From the NCBI GenBank assembly GCA_036571765.1, contig BROE01000020.1, positions 17,641,870 through 17,705,869 on the forward strand: a DNA stretch of 64,000 bases, given 5' to 3'. This DNA is from Plecoglossus altivelis (lineage: Eukaryota; Chordata; Actinopteri; Osmeriformes; Plecoglossidae). Numbering within the stretch: the stretch's first letter is position 1; each line of letters starts with the position of its first letter. Shown one piece after another: positions 12,928-25,112 of the stretch. The position numbers and the translations under genes were made by a program. Under the pieces are notes generated by a model, which worked only from the letters and a program-made list of their open reading frames with translations, was not told the origin of the DNA and did no database searches.

Positions 12928-15900
12928 TTGTTGTGGCTTTGTGAGGGAGGCAGGGATGGGACTTGAACCTGTGATGGGGATGAGAACCCAGGGGATCTCC
13001 AGACCGTCCTGCAGGCCGTCCTGGTCTCCTCCCAGGCTGTCCTGGTCTCCTCCCAGGCCACTGGGTCGTCTGGACACCTCGCTGTGGGAGCTGGGGCTGA
13101 AGCCCTCCAGACTGCTCATGCTGCCTGCTGTCTGCTCCTGCAAACACAGCACGATGAGGAGGCGTGGCCACCATCGGCCCCGCCCGCTCGCCTGGTAGTG
13201 TGCATGTGTATATATATCTATTTATCTCTATATATCTATCTCTCTATAGATAGATGTATATACACTACTGCTACTGCTACTTCTTTCTATAGATAGATAT
13301 ATACATATCACAGATAGATATATACATATCTATCTATATCTATATACATATTTGAATAGATAGATCATATTAGAATGTCACCATTTGATTGATCTCAGAG
13401 GCAGAAGCAGTGTGTATCTCAGCAGTGTGTAACTCAGCAGTGTGTATCTCAGCAGTGTGTATCTCAGCAGTGTGTAACCCAGCAGTGTGTAACTCAGCAG
13501 TGTGTAACCCAGCAGTGTGTAACTCAGCAGTGTGTATCTCCGCAGTGTGTATCTCCGCAGTGTGTATCTCAGCAGTGTGTAACCCAGCAGTGTGTAACTC
13601 AGCAGTGTGTAACTCAGCAGTGTGTAACCCAGCAGTGTGTAACTCAGCAGTGTGTAACTCAGCAGTGTGTAACCCAGCAGTGTGTATCTCAGCAGTGTGT
13701 AACTCAGCAGTGTGTAACTCAGCAGTGTGTAACTCAGCAGTGTGTAACCCAGCAGTGTGTAACTCAGCAGTGTGTAACCCAGCAGTGTGTAACTCAGCAG
13801 TGTGTATCTCAGCAGTGTGTAACTCAGCAGTGTGTAACCCAGTAGTGTGTAACTCAGCAGTGTGTAACCCAGCAGTGTGTAACTCAGCAGTGTGTAACCC
13901 AGCAGTGTGTCCCAGCAGTCTGACAGGTGTAACAGCAGTAGTACCTCCAGGTAGTCCTTCTTCACCTGCTGTTCGTCCGCTGCTGTCCGCTTGCGCAGGT
14001 CGATGTCACAGTTGGTGGGCAGGTCCAGCCTTGCTATACTGTTGAACAGCAACGCTTCCGTAGACTCCGCCCGTTCCGAGGGCCCGCCGGCGCTGGTTGT
14101 CATGGCAGCGTTCTTGAGGTCGGCGAGCATGGCGAGGAGCTTGACGGCACCGGCGGAGCCATCCCTCCTCAAGTCCACGTCCTTCAGACCCACACCCCCG
14201 GACAGAGAGGACGGGCTCTGGCCTCCCTCCGCTGCAGGGGACAAGGGGTGGACGGGGGGGTGGACAGAGGGGTGGACAGAGGGGTGGACAGAGGGGTGGA
14301 CAGGGGGGTGGCGGGGAGACAGGGGGGGGACGGGGGGTTGGACAGAGGGGTGGAACAGGGGGTGGTGGACGGGGGGGGGTGGAGGGGGTGGACGGGGGTG
14401 AACCAGACAGGGGGTGGACGGGTTGACAGGGGGTTGACAGGGGGGTGGACGGGGTGGACAGGGGTTGGGACAGGGGGTGGAGCATGGGGTGAGACAGAGG
14501 GGTGGAAGGAAGGAGGCAACGTCAACACAGGTGTTCAACTCTTCACAGTGTGGTGGGTTAAAGCATTAGCTGGAAATTGGAATGGGTCTGCTTATAGGAT
14601 AGATAACCAAAAGCGTGTGGTGTGTTAGTTGGTGTGGCGTTGTGTGTTTTTGTGTTTTGTTTAGATTTTGTTTTGTGTTATGTGTGTGCGTAATGTGTGT
14701 GTTTATGTGTGAATGGGGTGGACGGGGGTGGACAGGGGGTTGGACAGGGGGGTGGACAGGGGGGTGGACAGAGGGGTGGACAGGAGAGAGGCAACGTCAA
14801 CACATGTTCACCTTCACCAGGTGCTGGTGTTAAGCTTAGCTGGAAATTGAATGGGTCTCTTATAGATAGATAAACAAAACGTGTGTGCGTTGTGTGTGTG
14901 CGTTGTGTGTGTTTGTTTTGTGTTAGTTTGTTTTGTGTTATGTGTGTGCGTAATGTGTGTGTGTTGTGTGCGTGTAATGTGTGTGTGTGCATGTAGTGTG
15001 TGTGCATGTAATGTGTGCGTTTTGTGTGCGTGTGTGTTATGTGTGTGTGCGTGTGTGTTGCATGTTATGAGTGTGTTAGTGTAATGTGTGTGTGTTGTGT
15101 ATGTTATGTGTGTGTTGTGTGCTAGTGTGTTATGTGTGTGTTGTGTGCGTGTGTGTTATGCGTGTGTTATGTGCGTGTCATGTGTGCGTGTGTGTGTGTA
15201 CGCACACCTACCTGCTCTGTGAGCTCCCTCTCTCTCCAGGGAAGCTCTCCTCAGGTGTTTGAGCGTCCTCTCAGCCATGTCCCGCTCCTCCGAGCTCCTC
15301 CTCCTCGTCCTGCCGGCCCCCCTCCTCCCTGGGCTCTCCCCCTCCGCCCTGCGCTTGCACCTCAGCACCAGGTCGATCAGCTCCTGGACCTGGGAGACCA
15401 CAGCTCATGGGAACTGGACCAGAGTGCTAAAGACTGGAGCCTCCCCCCTCCCCCCAGCCCTCCCCCCCTCCCCCCTGCTGTGCTGATTCCTGCTCTAGCC
15501 CGTGGGGGCATGTTTTTCTTCACATTAGAAAGACGCCCCGCCCACATTTGAAAACAAACCCACGCTCCTGCCCTCGGAGATCATGTAGCTGCGCAGATGG
15601 CAGACAGCATCGAAAATCACTCCCCTGACGTCTTCTAAGGCAGTTCAAGTCACACAACCACAAAGAGCCACGCTGCTCTACAAGAGCAGGTCAAGCCCAC
15701 GATGACAGCCTCTAACTGCCACGCCTCAAGTGGAGGTTATCGAGTCTTAATGCAAATAAACATGGTGGATTCAGACACAACACCAACCCAGCCCACGACT
15801 CAGTCAGCCAACAGACTTTTACACACACACACACCAATCCCACGAAATACTCCCCCCCGTCATGACCTCCATCCTGTGGTCAGGTGCGTTTCCTACCTTT

Positions 15901-18900
15901 TGAGGATTGTTGTGCGCCCCGTCGTGCATTCCGCTGGCCCTCAGTTCGGCAACGAGCCTATCGGAATCGTCCTTGTCAGAGTTGGGGCTGTTGCCGGGCA
16001 GACAACCGAAAGCCTCCACCATCTCCTGGGCTTTGGCCACAGGGAGCAGGTACTTGGCTGGGCTGTACACGTAGGAGCGCAGGTAACCTTCCATGTTCAG
16101 TCGGTGGTGTTTGGGAGCAGGGAAAAGCCTCCCACGGTCGTCCAGTTTGGAGTCGTACTCCGTCACCGGGTACTGGCGCACCTGGGGAAGGAGACGTTTG
16201 AGAAGTGAGCTACGACGTTTTTCTTCGTTGGTTCTCTATCGTAGAATAACAGGAAGCACAGTTTGACCCGGTCGTGTTTGCTGGCTCGTGCCATTGGGCG
16301 TTGTCGACGTTGCGTCTGAGGGGGTTTGATTTTGAGCTACATGAAAATAGACTGGAGAACACCCCGTGTATCGATGTGTGTCTTTCTAGAACGTCTCAAC
16401 TGACCTTGCCCTCCTTGCAGCCACTGAGGTACTCTCGAGCCTGAAGCTCCACCCCTGCGGAGAGGTCAGGCGGAGGATTGCAGCGCACCTTGGCCAGCGA
16501 GTGGTGCAGCGCGGGGACAAAGGTGTTCAGATGGGGCAACGACGTTGGCATTGATGCCGAGGGCAAAGGTTTCTGGGAAGCCAGACATTTTGATGCTGGA
16601 GGAGAGGAGTTGTATATATAAAAAACAATGAACACTTCCGTAAAAACGAACCAAAAACATGAGTGAAGCGTTTGGTTGTTGTGGCAGTTGGTGTGCTTAC
16701 AGTGCTTGGAGACGTCTCTGCAGTCCTGGTAGATGAACAAAGCGTGGAGACATCTATTCCAGCCTTCTCCTCTTTCTGGATCAAAACCAACCACATTCAC
16801 GTATTAGAAGACGATAGATATTGTACAATGTTGGATTTTTATGGCGATGACGCTTAGATTTCCACCTACCTGAAGGCTTGGCCATCTGCACTGAGGAGAC
16901 CAGGAAAAGCAATCCACGATCAGGCAAAGTGTTGACCAGAACCTGCGCAATAAAGAAGACACTGTTAGCATAGCCTGTCATATAGGAAGAAGCTGGCCTA
17001 GCTTGAGCGCTAGGTTAGCATTGCTAGGTTAGCATTGCTAGGTTAGCATAGCTGTCGGGCAAAACTAGCAACCTGGGATACTTTGTTAGTATAGCAAGGC
17101 TAGCATAGCTTGTGGAATACAGCTATATCATTTGCAGTATAGCTACAGGACAGGCTTAAGCTAGCTTGTCAATATTCGTTTCAGTCAATGATTCAATCAG
17201 GTTTTTTTACGCCACTAGCTCAAGAACCTACCACTCTCTTGGTTTCCAGGCTGTGCAACAATTTGGCCAAAGTCCCTTTTGATTTGTTCTTCTCCACCAC
17301 CTCCAACAGGCTGCCGTACGTGTTGTTCTTCAACACTGTAACACAAACTAACGTACGTTCATACCACCGATGAGCTTGAACTGCCACACTTCTGAAGACG
17401 CTCTGCACTTTAATAGTCTGCATGAATACAGATGATTTATTCTATGTAATAAAAAGGTACTACACAGAGCACTCCGTGGTCAATTTACTGGAGGACCCTG
17501 GTCATTCTAAATGACATTCGAACGATATAAACATTGAACACATCCTTCTTCGTGAGATAAGATATTTTTCTTCTCAGGCAAAAGACACATTCACTAGAAA
17601 CTCAAACGTTGCATCTCTACATTTCCCTCCAAGGTCAAACTCTCCCCTTAGGTCAAACAAACAATCCTCTAAGTCCTTCACCCTCTTGATCCAACTCCTT
17701 TTCTCCTAAATGTAAGAAGAGATTTTGTTGAACCTTTATTTAACCAGGAGAGTCACAATGCGATTAAAAACCTTTTTTTCAAGGGAGCCCAGAACCCAAA
17801 AGACAGCAGTCTACAGTTACAACATACAAACAAACATTAAAATGACAGTTGAAAAAACGGTTGCATATTATTGAGGGCCTGTTTTTAATGCCTTCAGCTT
17901 GGTTAAAGGAACAAAGCTACCACAGAGGGTAGATGAAGGAGCATCCTCACCTTCATGGCTGCCCGCGTAGAGGTTCCTGGAGAAGAGCGTTGAGGGAATC
18001 AGCTGCCTCGCACGCTCCAGACTCATGACCTTCTTCACCTCCAGCCTCTCTGGCCTGACAGTCAAACCAAGTCACCATTACTATCATCACAGCATCGTCA
18101 TTTTTTGGCCGTCGCCCGCCCCGCCCCGCCCCCCCTTTTCCTTGAGGCTTTAGGTTGGTTAAGGGGCAGTTCTATGGGCGTATTTGAAGCCCTCTGTGAC
18201 AGCGCTTGTAAAAAGGGCAATACAAACACATTTTGATTTGATTATAAACCCAAAAGGTTATTCAAGAGTTTGTGGGGGGAAGGGGGGTCTTGAATCCTTC
18301 TCTGAGGTCACTGTCTAGGTAGCATGTAGATTAAGGATAGACCTGAAGAGAACGTTCACTTCTGACACAACACCTTGCCATGTTCAAAGGAATACAGACT
18401 TCCTAGCTAAAGATAACCTATCAGTAGGTTGGTTGGTAAGCAACATCTTTGTAATTTAACTCTGATTTCATGAGAATCGATCTGATCGATCTTTAGTCCA
18501 TCCCTGGTACACGTCTGCTGAGGGCTGCCTCTGGGCAGACGAGCAGATGAGCGACATCGCACGTTTTCCCAGCGTCCGCCAACGAACAAACGTCCGACGA
18601 TCGCAGTACGGCGAGTCTTCTCGATCGTTACCGAACCACTACGACCCTCGCAAGCGCTCCCCTTTCCCGCCAAGGTCAAAACTGACGATCAGAGCGCTGC
18701 GAGGTCGACAGCGAGCTTGTTCGTCTTCGGAGAGGCAGACTTACAGTTTGAACGGGAGGAAGGGAGGGGAGAAGGAGCGCAGGCACACTTGGTAGAGGGT
18801 CGTGTCTCCGTGGACAAGGTCTCCGCTCCACACCACGTAGCTTGTCCTCTCTACGGAACACATCCACAGGACCACCACATCAGGTAACCAACGGTGACAG

Positions 18901-21900
18901 GCAAATTGATTCATTATTCTAGGCAAATACACTTAAACACAACACTGCAGTTTCTTGTCTTTTATCATTTCTGATAGAGAAAGTGTCGTTTTCTTTTGGG
19001 AGATGACAGTATATGTATGTGTCAAACTGTTCCAATAGTTATTGACAGGAGATAGAAGGCTTGAGCAAGTAAAAGGACATGAGTTAATAAGAACAGGAAA
19101 ACTACCTTTAGTCCCTTCAGACGACTGGCTGATAGACCTGAAAAACATTTAGACAGAAGACATTTTAAAGGTGGAGCGAAACAAAGTTAGGGGACGAGTT
19201 TTGAGAAAAATGTGCACCATTTCAAAGCCGCTTTTCTTTTTAACTTGACGTAGATCTGAGAACGCTGGATAGAGATTCTCTTCCTTCTCTGCTGTACAGA
19301 GATCTCAACTTGTGCGTATAGTATGGAGTTCAGTACGGGTCTGTGGGTCGATATGATACTAATGAGATGATTAGTTCTACCTTTGTGGCTCACCTTAAAG
19401 TGGTCATAGGCTTGGTCTGAAGAGGAGCGTCTTTGGTTTTGAACTGGAAGGAGACCACCGCATAAGGACACACCTGCCTGGGTCTGTCCTTCAGCTCATC
19501 AAAGTCATACTCGTAGAAGAATTGCTGTGGGAGAAAACGCAATGGATCTTCCTAAGACAAAGCCACAATGATGTCCTTTGGTGCTCACAATTGACATCTG
19601 TGGACGCATCCCATGGCTGATCTCTTTGGATCTGGCCACGCCCCCAATGACGAAGAGATTTACCTGGCTGAGCTCATAGGCTCTGTACGATGTCAGAGAT
19701 GTTACTTTGCTGGAGTTCTTGGAGAAATGGCTGTCGAACTTGGGCGTGGGGTCCAGAAGGTTTTTAGCCATGTTTTCATAGATGCTTTTTACCTTACCCT
19801 GGGACAGAAAACAAAACCAGGTTGAACGTAGTTATAATAAAATTAAATGACATTGAACACAGTTCAAATTAAACAGAATATATCTAACCATCTATATCAC
19901 ATATATATAGACATATATGTTTATTATGGTCTATATATGTCTATAATATATTATATATAGGTATATATATATATAGTATATTATATATATAAATAAATGT
20001 TATTTTCAAATTAAAACAGGCCAATAGTAGGCAACAGTATAACTGAAGAGGCGTGTTGTGTAGAGCCGTGTTGTGTTGTGTAGAGGTGTGTGTGTTTGTG
20101 TGAGGTTGTTGTGTATGGTAGAGGCGTGTTGTGTTGTGTGTTTGGGTGGGGGGGGGGGNNNNNNNNNNNNNNNNNNNNNNNNNNNNNNNNNNNNNNNNNN
20201 NNNNNNNNNNNNNNNNNNNNNNNNNNNNNNNNNNNNNNNNNNNNNNNNNNNNNNNNNNNNNNNNGAGAGAGTAAACAGAATATATCTAACCATTATATCA
20301 CATATATAAGACTATATGTCTATATAATGTCTAATATGTCTATATATATAATATATATATATATTAGATATATATATATATATATATAATATGAAATGTA
20401 TATTCAAAATAAAACAGGCAATGTAGGCAACAGTGAATACTCGAAGAGGCGTGTGTGTGTAGAGCCGTGTTGGTCTGTGTTAGAGGTTTGTTGTGTTGTG
20501 TAGAAGGTGCTGTTGTGTGTTTAGAGGCGTGTTGTGTTGTGGTTAGCAGGCGTGTTGTGTTGTGTAGATGCGTGTTGTGTTGCGTAGAGTGCTGTTGTGG
20601 TTTTGTGTAGAGGCGTGTTGTGTTGTGTAGAGGCATGTGTTTGTTGTGTGTGAGAGGCGATGCTGTTGTGTGTGTTGTGTAGAGGCGTGTTGTGTTGTGT
20701 AGATGCGTGTTGTGTATGCTAGTCAGGCGTGTTGCTTGTTTGCGTCGATAGGCGTGTTGTGTTGCGTAGAGGCGTGTTGTGTTGCGTAGAGGCGTGTTGT
20801 GTTGCGTAGAGGCGTGTTGTGTTGTGTAGAGGCGTGTTGTGTTGTGTAGAGGCGTGTTGTGTTGTGTAGAGGCGTTGTTTGTTCTGTGTAGAGGCTGTTT
20901 GTGTTGGTCAGAGGCGTGTTGTGTTGTGCAGAGGCGTGTTGTGTTGTGCAGAGGTGTGTTGTGTTGTGTAGAGGCGTGTTGTGTTGTGTAGAGGCGTGTT
21001 GTGTTGTGCAGAGGCGTGTTGTGTTGTGTAGAGGTGTGTTGTGTTGTGCAGAGGCGTGTTGTGTTGTGCAGAGGCGTGTTGTGTTGTGTAGAGGCGTGTT
21101 GTGTTGTGTAGAGGCGTGTTGTGTTGTGTAGAGGTGTGTTGTGGTATCTAGACAAGAGCTGAAATGGTTGAAATCCTCTTTACCTTAATGACCTTGAATA
21201 TGATGATCTCCCCAGTCACTCCAGGATTGAAAGGGTTAATTTGTAAAAGATCTGAGTATTTAGACAAATAAACACCTGGAAGGGGGAAGGGGGGGACATG
21301 TTATTTAATATCTTAAGTTCAAGACAGATTTGCAGAGTGCAAATGAGTTAGATTTGTGTAGTAGGACTTCAACCCTGCGTCATAAACCTCATATAAACCA
21401 GTGGCGGCTGAGGCAGTGTCCTTCTAAAGATTTTGTTATTTACACTGAGTCACCCTCATCTTGAGCCTTCCTGGTCACACTAACCTTTACTGGGGTTTCC
21501 CAGAGCTGTGATCCAGCTTTGTCCCACAAACAGGCCCTTCTCACAGATCCAGGAGAGCTGAAAACAAGGGGCAGAAACATGGTCACAACCTGGTACCTGG
21601 AACTCACAAATCACCTGTGTGAGTTTTGACTGAAATTTAAATTCAATGATTGTTCCTCACTTACAGGAAGTAAGTATACAACACAGCACACTTACAGGAT
21701 GTAAGTGAAGAACACTTGATGGGGTGTGGTGTGTTTTGAGAAAGTCAGACAGGAAATTCAAACCATCGTGACATCCACATCTCAATAAACACAGAGGGTT
21801 TTCAGCCCACAGCTTCGACACCTTGCTAAAGCAGCGTAGCCATTTTGGATGAACAGTTCTTCCAACAAAGCAAGAGAACATGGACTCTTGACAAGCGAGA

Positions 21901-24352
21901 CTGGAAACATGTTTGCCAAGAGCATCTTAACAGTCACATCACAAGAGCTATTTTATATAGAGAAAATTCAACATTGTGCCCAACTGATAGATTTCTAAAA
22001 GGTAGCCTACTACTACTGCTAATAATAATTCATTTTATTTAATAGCACCTCAAGTCAAGTCAAGTTGAGCTTTATTGTCATTCCGCTACATGCGGGGGCA
22101 TACAGTGGAACAAAATGTCGTGCCTCACAGAACCACGGTGCTACATAAATACAGGCATAAGTAAAATATATGTAAAAAATGTCCTGACTAAAAAAATACC
22201 AACTATACAAACTATACTAATTCTTCAGATGAATACTGTACATGTGCAAAGAGGAATGCTGTGCATGTGCAAAGAACTGAGTCTTTTAGCGGAATTTGTG
22301 TACACACAGCAGTGTGTGAATTGACCTTTCAGGACAACTTACAATCAAATGAGACATACATCAAATAAATTTAAAGCATGTAGCTATATGACAGCATTAA
22401 AAACACATAGCTATTGGACAGCATTAAAAACACAGCTATATGACAGCATTCAAAACACTTGGCTATATGACAGCATTAAAAACACATAGCTATATGACAG
22501 CATTCAAAAAACTTGGCTATATGACAGCATTAAGAACACAGCTATATGACAGCATTAAAAACACTTGGCTATATGACAGCATTAAGAACACAGCTATATG
22601 ACAGCATTAAAACATAGCTATATGACAGCATTAAAAACACTTGGCTATATGACAGCATTAAGAACACACAGGCGTATCTAAAACCTTTTACTAAGTCACT
22701 CACCTTCCCAGCATCACACAGCAGGAAGCAGTACGTCTCCTCCAGCTCCTTCTCTGTCCTTCCATCTAGTTTCAACTCCTTCCTTCTCTCTACAAACTGT
22801 CAACCCAATAGGGAACATGTCAATCACCATCAACCTTTTAAAATCCCACCTCATCCTGAAGTGAAGTGAAGTGCACACACAGTAGTGAGTAGTGGGCAAC
22901 CGCACACACACACAGTGAACATACACCCAGAGCAGTGACACAGATCGCACAAAAACAACATCAACGGGGGGGAGGGAATCACCCTCGGAGTCAAGATTCA
23001 GTCTTAATCTGCGTATTTAAAAGGTCCAATTAAGATGGACACTTACATCTTTCTCCAGCAGCTCGCTGTGCACCAGCCTTGGCTGACTGTATGTAAATGT
23101 CCCTTTGGAGGTGGTCTCCAGATAGTTGGAGGACAGGATATTCATAATGTCCTCGAATTCCCTGGACTCTGAGGACACATACTGGAACAACGCTGAGAAG
23201 ACAATTAAAAAGATGAGGTTAGGGTTTAGGTTGGTTGAGGGGCAGTTCAATGTGAAGCCCTCTGTGACATTGCTTGTAAAAAAAGAACTATACAAATACA
23301 TATGATTTCATTTAAAGAAAAAGTTTGGTCGACTTTCTTAGGCTTTTTAGGCTGTTTTGAGTTGTGTTTTTCTACACTTTCTATTTTGGAAAGTGGTGTG
23401 TCACATTGTGCAGACTACTTGACAACACTATGATGACAGACATTAAGGCTGACACACATATTCAGGATGACAGGCAATCTGGTGGGGTAATACACACAGA
23501 TTTAGCGAACAGGAAGTCAACCTCGCTGCCTTAGTTTCATTTCTCTATCAACCCCCTACTAAGATGTGACTCGTAGCTTATGAGTATTCCTAGCATCTCC
23601 TCTACACCCGAATACACACTGCTGGTTAGGACACCAAAATAAGACTGTTTATGTTCAGGTTCCATCGTTTGTCAGGTGGTCTATGAAGAGGTAAAGCGTT
23701 TTCCCCCTGGCGGGAAAGCCAACACGGGGGGTCTGGTAGGTCTGTCCTAAACTTAAAATGGCTCTGATCCGTGTAAACACATTGTCATTTGCCTAGTTTA
23801 AATGTATATTTAGTTCAATAACTAATAAGACTACTCTAATTGCTGTTTACTGACAAGACAGACCATATGACTGCAGTCTCTTCAACAGTGTAGATCCAAG
23901 ATTGCAAACTACACACAACATTGTCAGCTATAGCAATGATCAATATGAGCTACAAAATGAGTCAATCCTTTACTCTCGCCAAGGCTAGCTGTGCAATTTG
24001 GTACGAGAAACATCTCAGTTGCAAAAACATCATGTAGGAAGACCGCTAGCTGGCTAACGTTAGCTAGCCAGCTAAACAACATCGCTATTTGGTAGACAGA
24101 AAACACGCAAGTACCTTTGTGTTCTTTGCTTTTCCTTGGAATATGGAACCGTGGAAATTGGTCAGAACTCGACTGCCTTCTGAAAGACATTACTCCACTC
24201 TGCTTTTCGGTGGCAGTTTTCTCAGACGCGGCTAGCCTTTCCATAATTCCCGATTGCTCGCCATCTTTACTGCTGGATGGCAACTCAGGCAGTGCATGCC
24301 TCATTGTTTTGCTTTTTGCTGCAGGAATGTCATCGCAGCAGCGACTGTCCAT
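7584..24352 (-). CDS. tasor: TASOR (FAM208A), HUSH complex scaffold, complete, 26 coding exons, about 2003 aa
   Basis: TASOR scaffolds the HUSH complex (with MPP8 and periphilin), which directs H3K9me3 silencing of retroelements and transgenes in the nucleus. Exons, 5' to 3': 24352-24115, 23192-23047, 22796-22704, 21557-21491, 21275-21184, 19798-19664, 19524-19394, 19137-19106, 18850-18745, 18054-17951, 17335-17232, 16942-16870, 16775-16701, 16595-16405, 16181-15897, 15389-15212, 14231-13945, 13137-12969, 12809-12606, 12506-11137, 10856-10734, 10445-10286, 10130-10022, 9614-9436, 9061-8912, 8794-7584. All phases agree (6012 nt). Seen: FHIPRKSKE near residue 70; pseudo-PARP (DUF3715) region about 80-310 with GVYLSKYSDLLQINPF-like and NMAKNLLDPTPKFD blocks; SPOC region about 320-530; a long acidic/Pro-rich exon (904-1360); conserved C-terminal module about 1361-1600. 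The ATG at 24352 is the first in frame with a purine at -3. Human TASOR is about 1670 aa; the excess lies in low-complexity exons. Exon 14 (16595-16405) may hide compensating indels. Confidence 0.92.
8136..8250 (-). repeat. Coding minisatellite in last TASOR exon
   Basis: A roughly 30-bp unit (CCTAGG.CGGTGGGGGAGG on +) repeats about four times and encodes imperfect Leu-Gly-(Pro/Ala)-Ser-Pro-Thr decapeptides in the disordered C-terminal tail of TASOR. The frame stays open because the unit is a multiple of 3. Confidence 0.8.
9117..9432. repeat. TG/TGATG microsatellite in TASOR intron
   Basis: TGTGTGTCTGATG-type imperfect repeats end in about 25 uninterrupted TG units, directly beside the donor of TASOR exon 24 (exon end 9436). 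Confidence 0.9.
9716..10006. repeat. GTGTGTAGTATGGATGTG minisatellite in TASOR intron
   Basis: AGTATGGATGTGTGTG recurs about ten times with variable TG tracts, immediately before the donor side of TASOR exon 23 (10022-10130). Confidence 0.85.
10861..11023. repeat. CA/CATACACACAC microsatellite in TASOR intron
   Basis: Uninterrupted (CA)n followed by CACCATACACA units. It abuts the acceptor of TASOR exon 21 (exon 10734-10856) with only a few bases between. Confidence 0.9.
13408..13915. repeat. 15-bp minisatellite, about 34 copies, in TASOR intron
   Basis: CAGTGTGTAACTCAG and variants (TATCTCAG, TAACCCAG, TATCTCCG) are arrayed head to tail. A period of 5 codons keeps long ORFs open on both strands, but these are not genes. 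The array begins about 30 bp after the donor of TASOR exon 17 (exon 13945-14231). Confidence 0.95.
14240..14510. repeat. GGTGGACAGAGG-type minisatellite in TASOR intron
   Basis: Imperfect 12-bp G-rich units begin right at the acceptor of TASOR exon 17 (exon high end 14231). A shorter second array of the same unit is at 14716-14785. G-runs are frequent on the + strand. Confidence 0.85.
14611..15207. repeat. TG-rich tract (TGTGTGCGTGTAATG) in TASOR intron
   Basis: Imperfect TG/TGCG/TAATG repeats, with a G-rich array (14716-14785) embedded. They run to the donor of TASOR exon 16 (exon low end 15212). Confidence 0.8.
17722..17835. repeat. Dispersed fish-type repeat fragment in TASOR intron
   Basis: A CTTTATTTAACCAGG...CAAGGGAGCCCAG segment resembles a sequence found at many loci in fish genomes (recognised from memory of the type, not by search). 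No internal coding sequence. Confidence 0.35.
18143..18250. repeat. Dispersed repeat tail, copy 1
   Basis: Shares TTAGGTTGGTTAAGGGGCAGTT and GAAGCCCTCTGTGACA..GCTTGTAAAAA with 23217-23310, so at least two copies are visible in the window. The AAGCCCTCTGTGAC...ATACAAA tail is typical of 3' ends of fish LINE/SINE elements (inference). Confidence 0.5.
20159..20264. other. Assembly gap (106 N)
   Basis: N run within the TASOR intron between exons 5 and 6. The sequence before it (19857-20060) and after it (20265-20460) is the same AT-rich then GTGTTGTGTAGAGG text with small differences, so the gap flanks are probably two noisy versions of one locus. Confidence 0.95.
20440..21145. repeat. 20-bp minisatellite (GTGTTGTGTTGTGTAGAGGC), about 35 copies
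   Basis: Clean copies lie at 20760-21140. Copies at 20440-20760, nearer the gap, are full of single-base slips. The array sits about 40 bp from the donor of TASOR exon 5 (exon 21184-21275). Cys/Val and Thr/His ORFs across it are artefacts. Confidence 0.95.
22046..22330. repeat. Dispersed fish repeat (TTGAGCTTTATTGTCATTCC type)
   Basis: AAGTCAAGTTGAGCTTTATTGTC..., then ACAGTGGAACAAAATGTCG and ACCACGGTGCTACA, is a motif order that recurs widely in fish genomes (recognition by type). Non-coding, in the TASOR intron between exons 3 and 4. Confidence 0.45.
22379..22670. repeat. Minisatellite, about 27-30 bp unit, in TASOR intron
   Basis: ATAGCTATATGACAGCATTAAAAACAC alternates with CTTGGCTATATGACAGCATT for about ten copies. 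It ends about 35 bp from the donor of TASOR exon 3 (exon 22704-22796). Confidence 0.9.
23217..23310. repeat. Dispersed repeat tail, copy 2
   Basis: Same orientation and same two shared blocks as the copy at 18143-18250. It lies in TASOR intron 1, just upstream of exon 2. Confidence 0.5.
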
Positions 24353-24954
24353 CGCGATTTCAAGTTGCACCTCCCGAACAGCAAGCGATACCAAAACATA
24401 TGGTTCCTGTCTGGCTATTCTGTTGACCGCAAACCGGTTGTTTCACACGGGATACGCAATGGAGCGGAGACTCCCCCTTACATTACCCGCCATGCTCCCC
24501 TCTACTAGCTATTACCACCTAGCTACACCGCTGGAGAGCGGCGTTACCATGGGGGCTGTGGTTTAAGGTAGTGTTGGTCACACGGTCATGCTTGTTGCCG
24601 CAGTTAGAGCACCATCTAGCTGCCGATACAGGAGCCAGGCGGTAGGACGGAGACAGTCTCTTCGGTGATAGACTTTGATATTTCTTGAATATGAATACAG
24701 TACACTGTTTAGTTTGCCCGTCTTCCATTTGATTTGTGTTTATCGATCATAGTTTTGGTCGTCTGGCAAATGTAAAGACCCCACACTATAAACTGTCCGG
24801 GTGTTCCTTACTCGGGTGGAGACGAATTATGCAAGTTCAAATTCCAGTTTGAAGTTCTCAGTAGTTTTAATGATAATAAATGATGCAAACAGACAATGAA
24901 TACAACCACACCAAGATATCTTAGTGAGTGTTCTGGGGCATGAGGATGGTCAGC

Positions 24955-25112
24955 CATGGTGTGGTGAAGGGGTCTCTTTGGGGAAGGGGTCTTCAAGGGG
25001 AAGGAGTCCTCAGGGAGAAGGAGTCTACAGGGGGGAGGAGTCCCCAGGGGGAAGGAGTCTCTTTGGGGAAGGAGTCCCCAGGGGGGGAGAAGTCTCCAGG
25101 GAGAGGGAGTGA
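24955..25112. repeat. G-rich minisatellite (AGGAGTCCCCAGGGGGA type)
   Basis: About eight imperfect 17-21 bp units. The Pro-rich ORF on the - strand is only a translation of the repeat. Confidence 0.8.

Noticed and set aside
12668..13174. 168-residue - strand ORF across 12668-13174
   Set aside because: Wrong frame for TASOR; the phase-consistent exons here are 12606-12809 and 12969-13137.
13408..13915. Regular short direct repeats, considered as CRISPR
   Set aside because: No unique spacers, purely tandem, vertebrate intron, no cas genes.
13378..14538. 386-residue - strand ORF and 218-residue + strand ORF of YTLLSYTLLG / VCNSAVCNPA type
   Set aside because: Only the part overlapping 13945-14231 is a real TASOR exon; the rest is translation of the 15-bp and 12-bp minisatellites.
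20440..21145. 20-bp direct repeats, considered as telomere-like or CRISPR
   Set aside because: Head-to-tail minisatellite in a TASOR intron with no spacers.
24353..24394. Upstream extension of TASOR to a TTG at 24394
   Set aside because: Nuclear vertebrate genes start at ATG; the ATG at 24352 is in frame, in good context and gives a family-like N-terminus.
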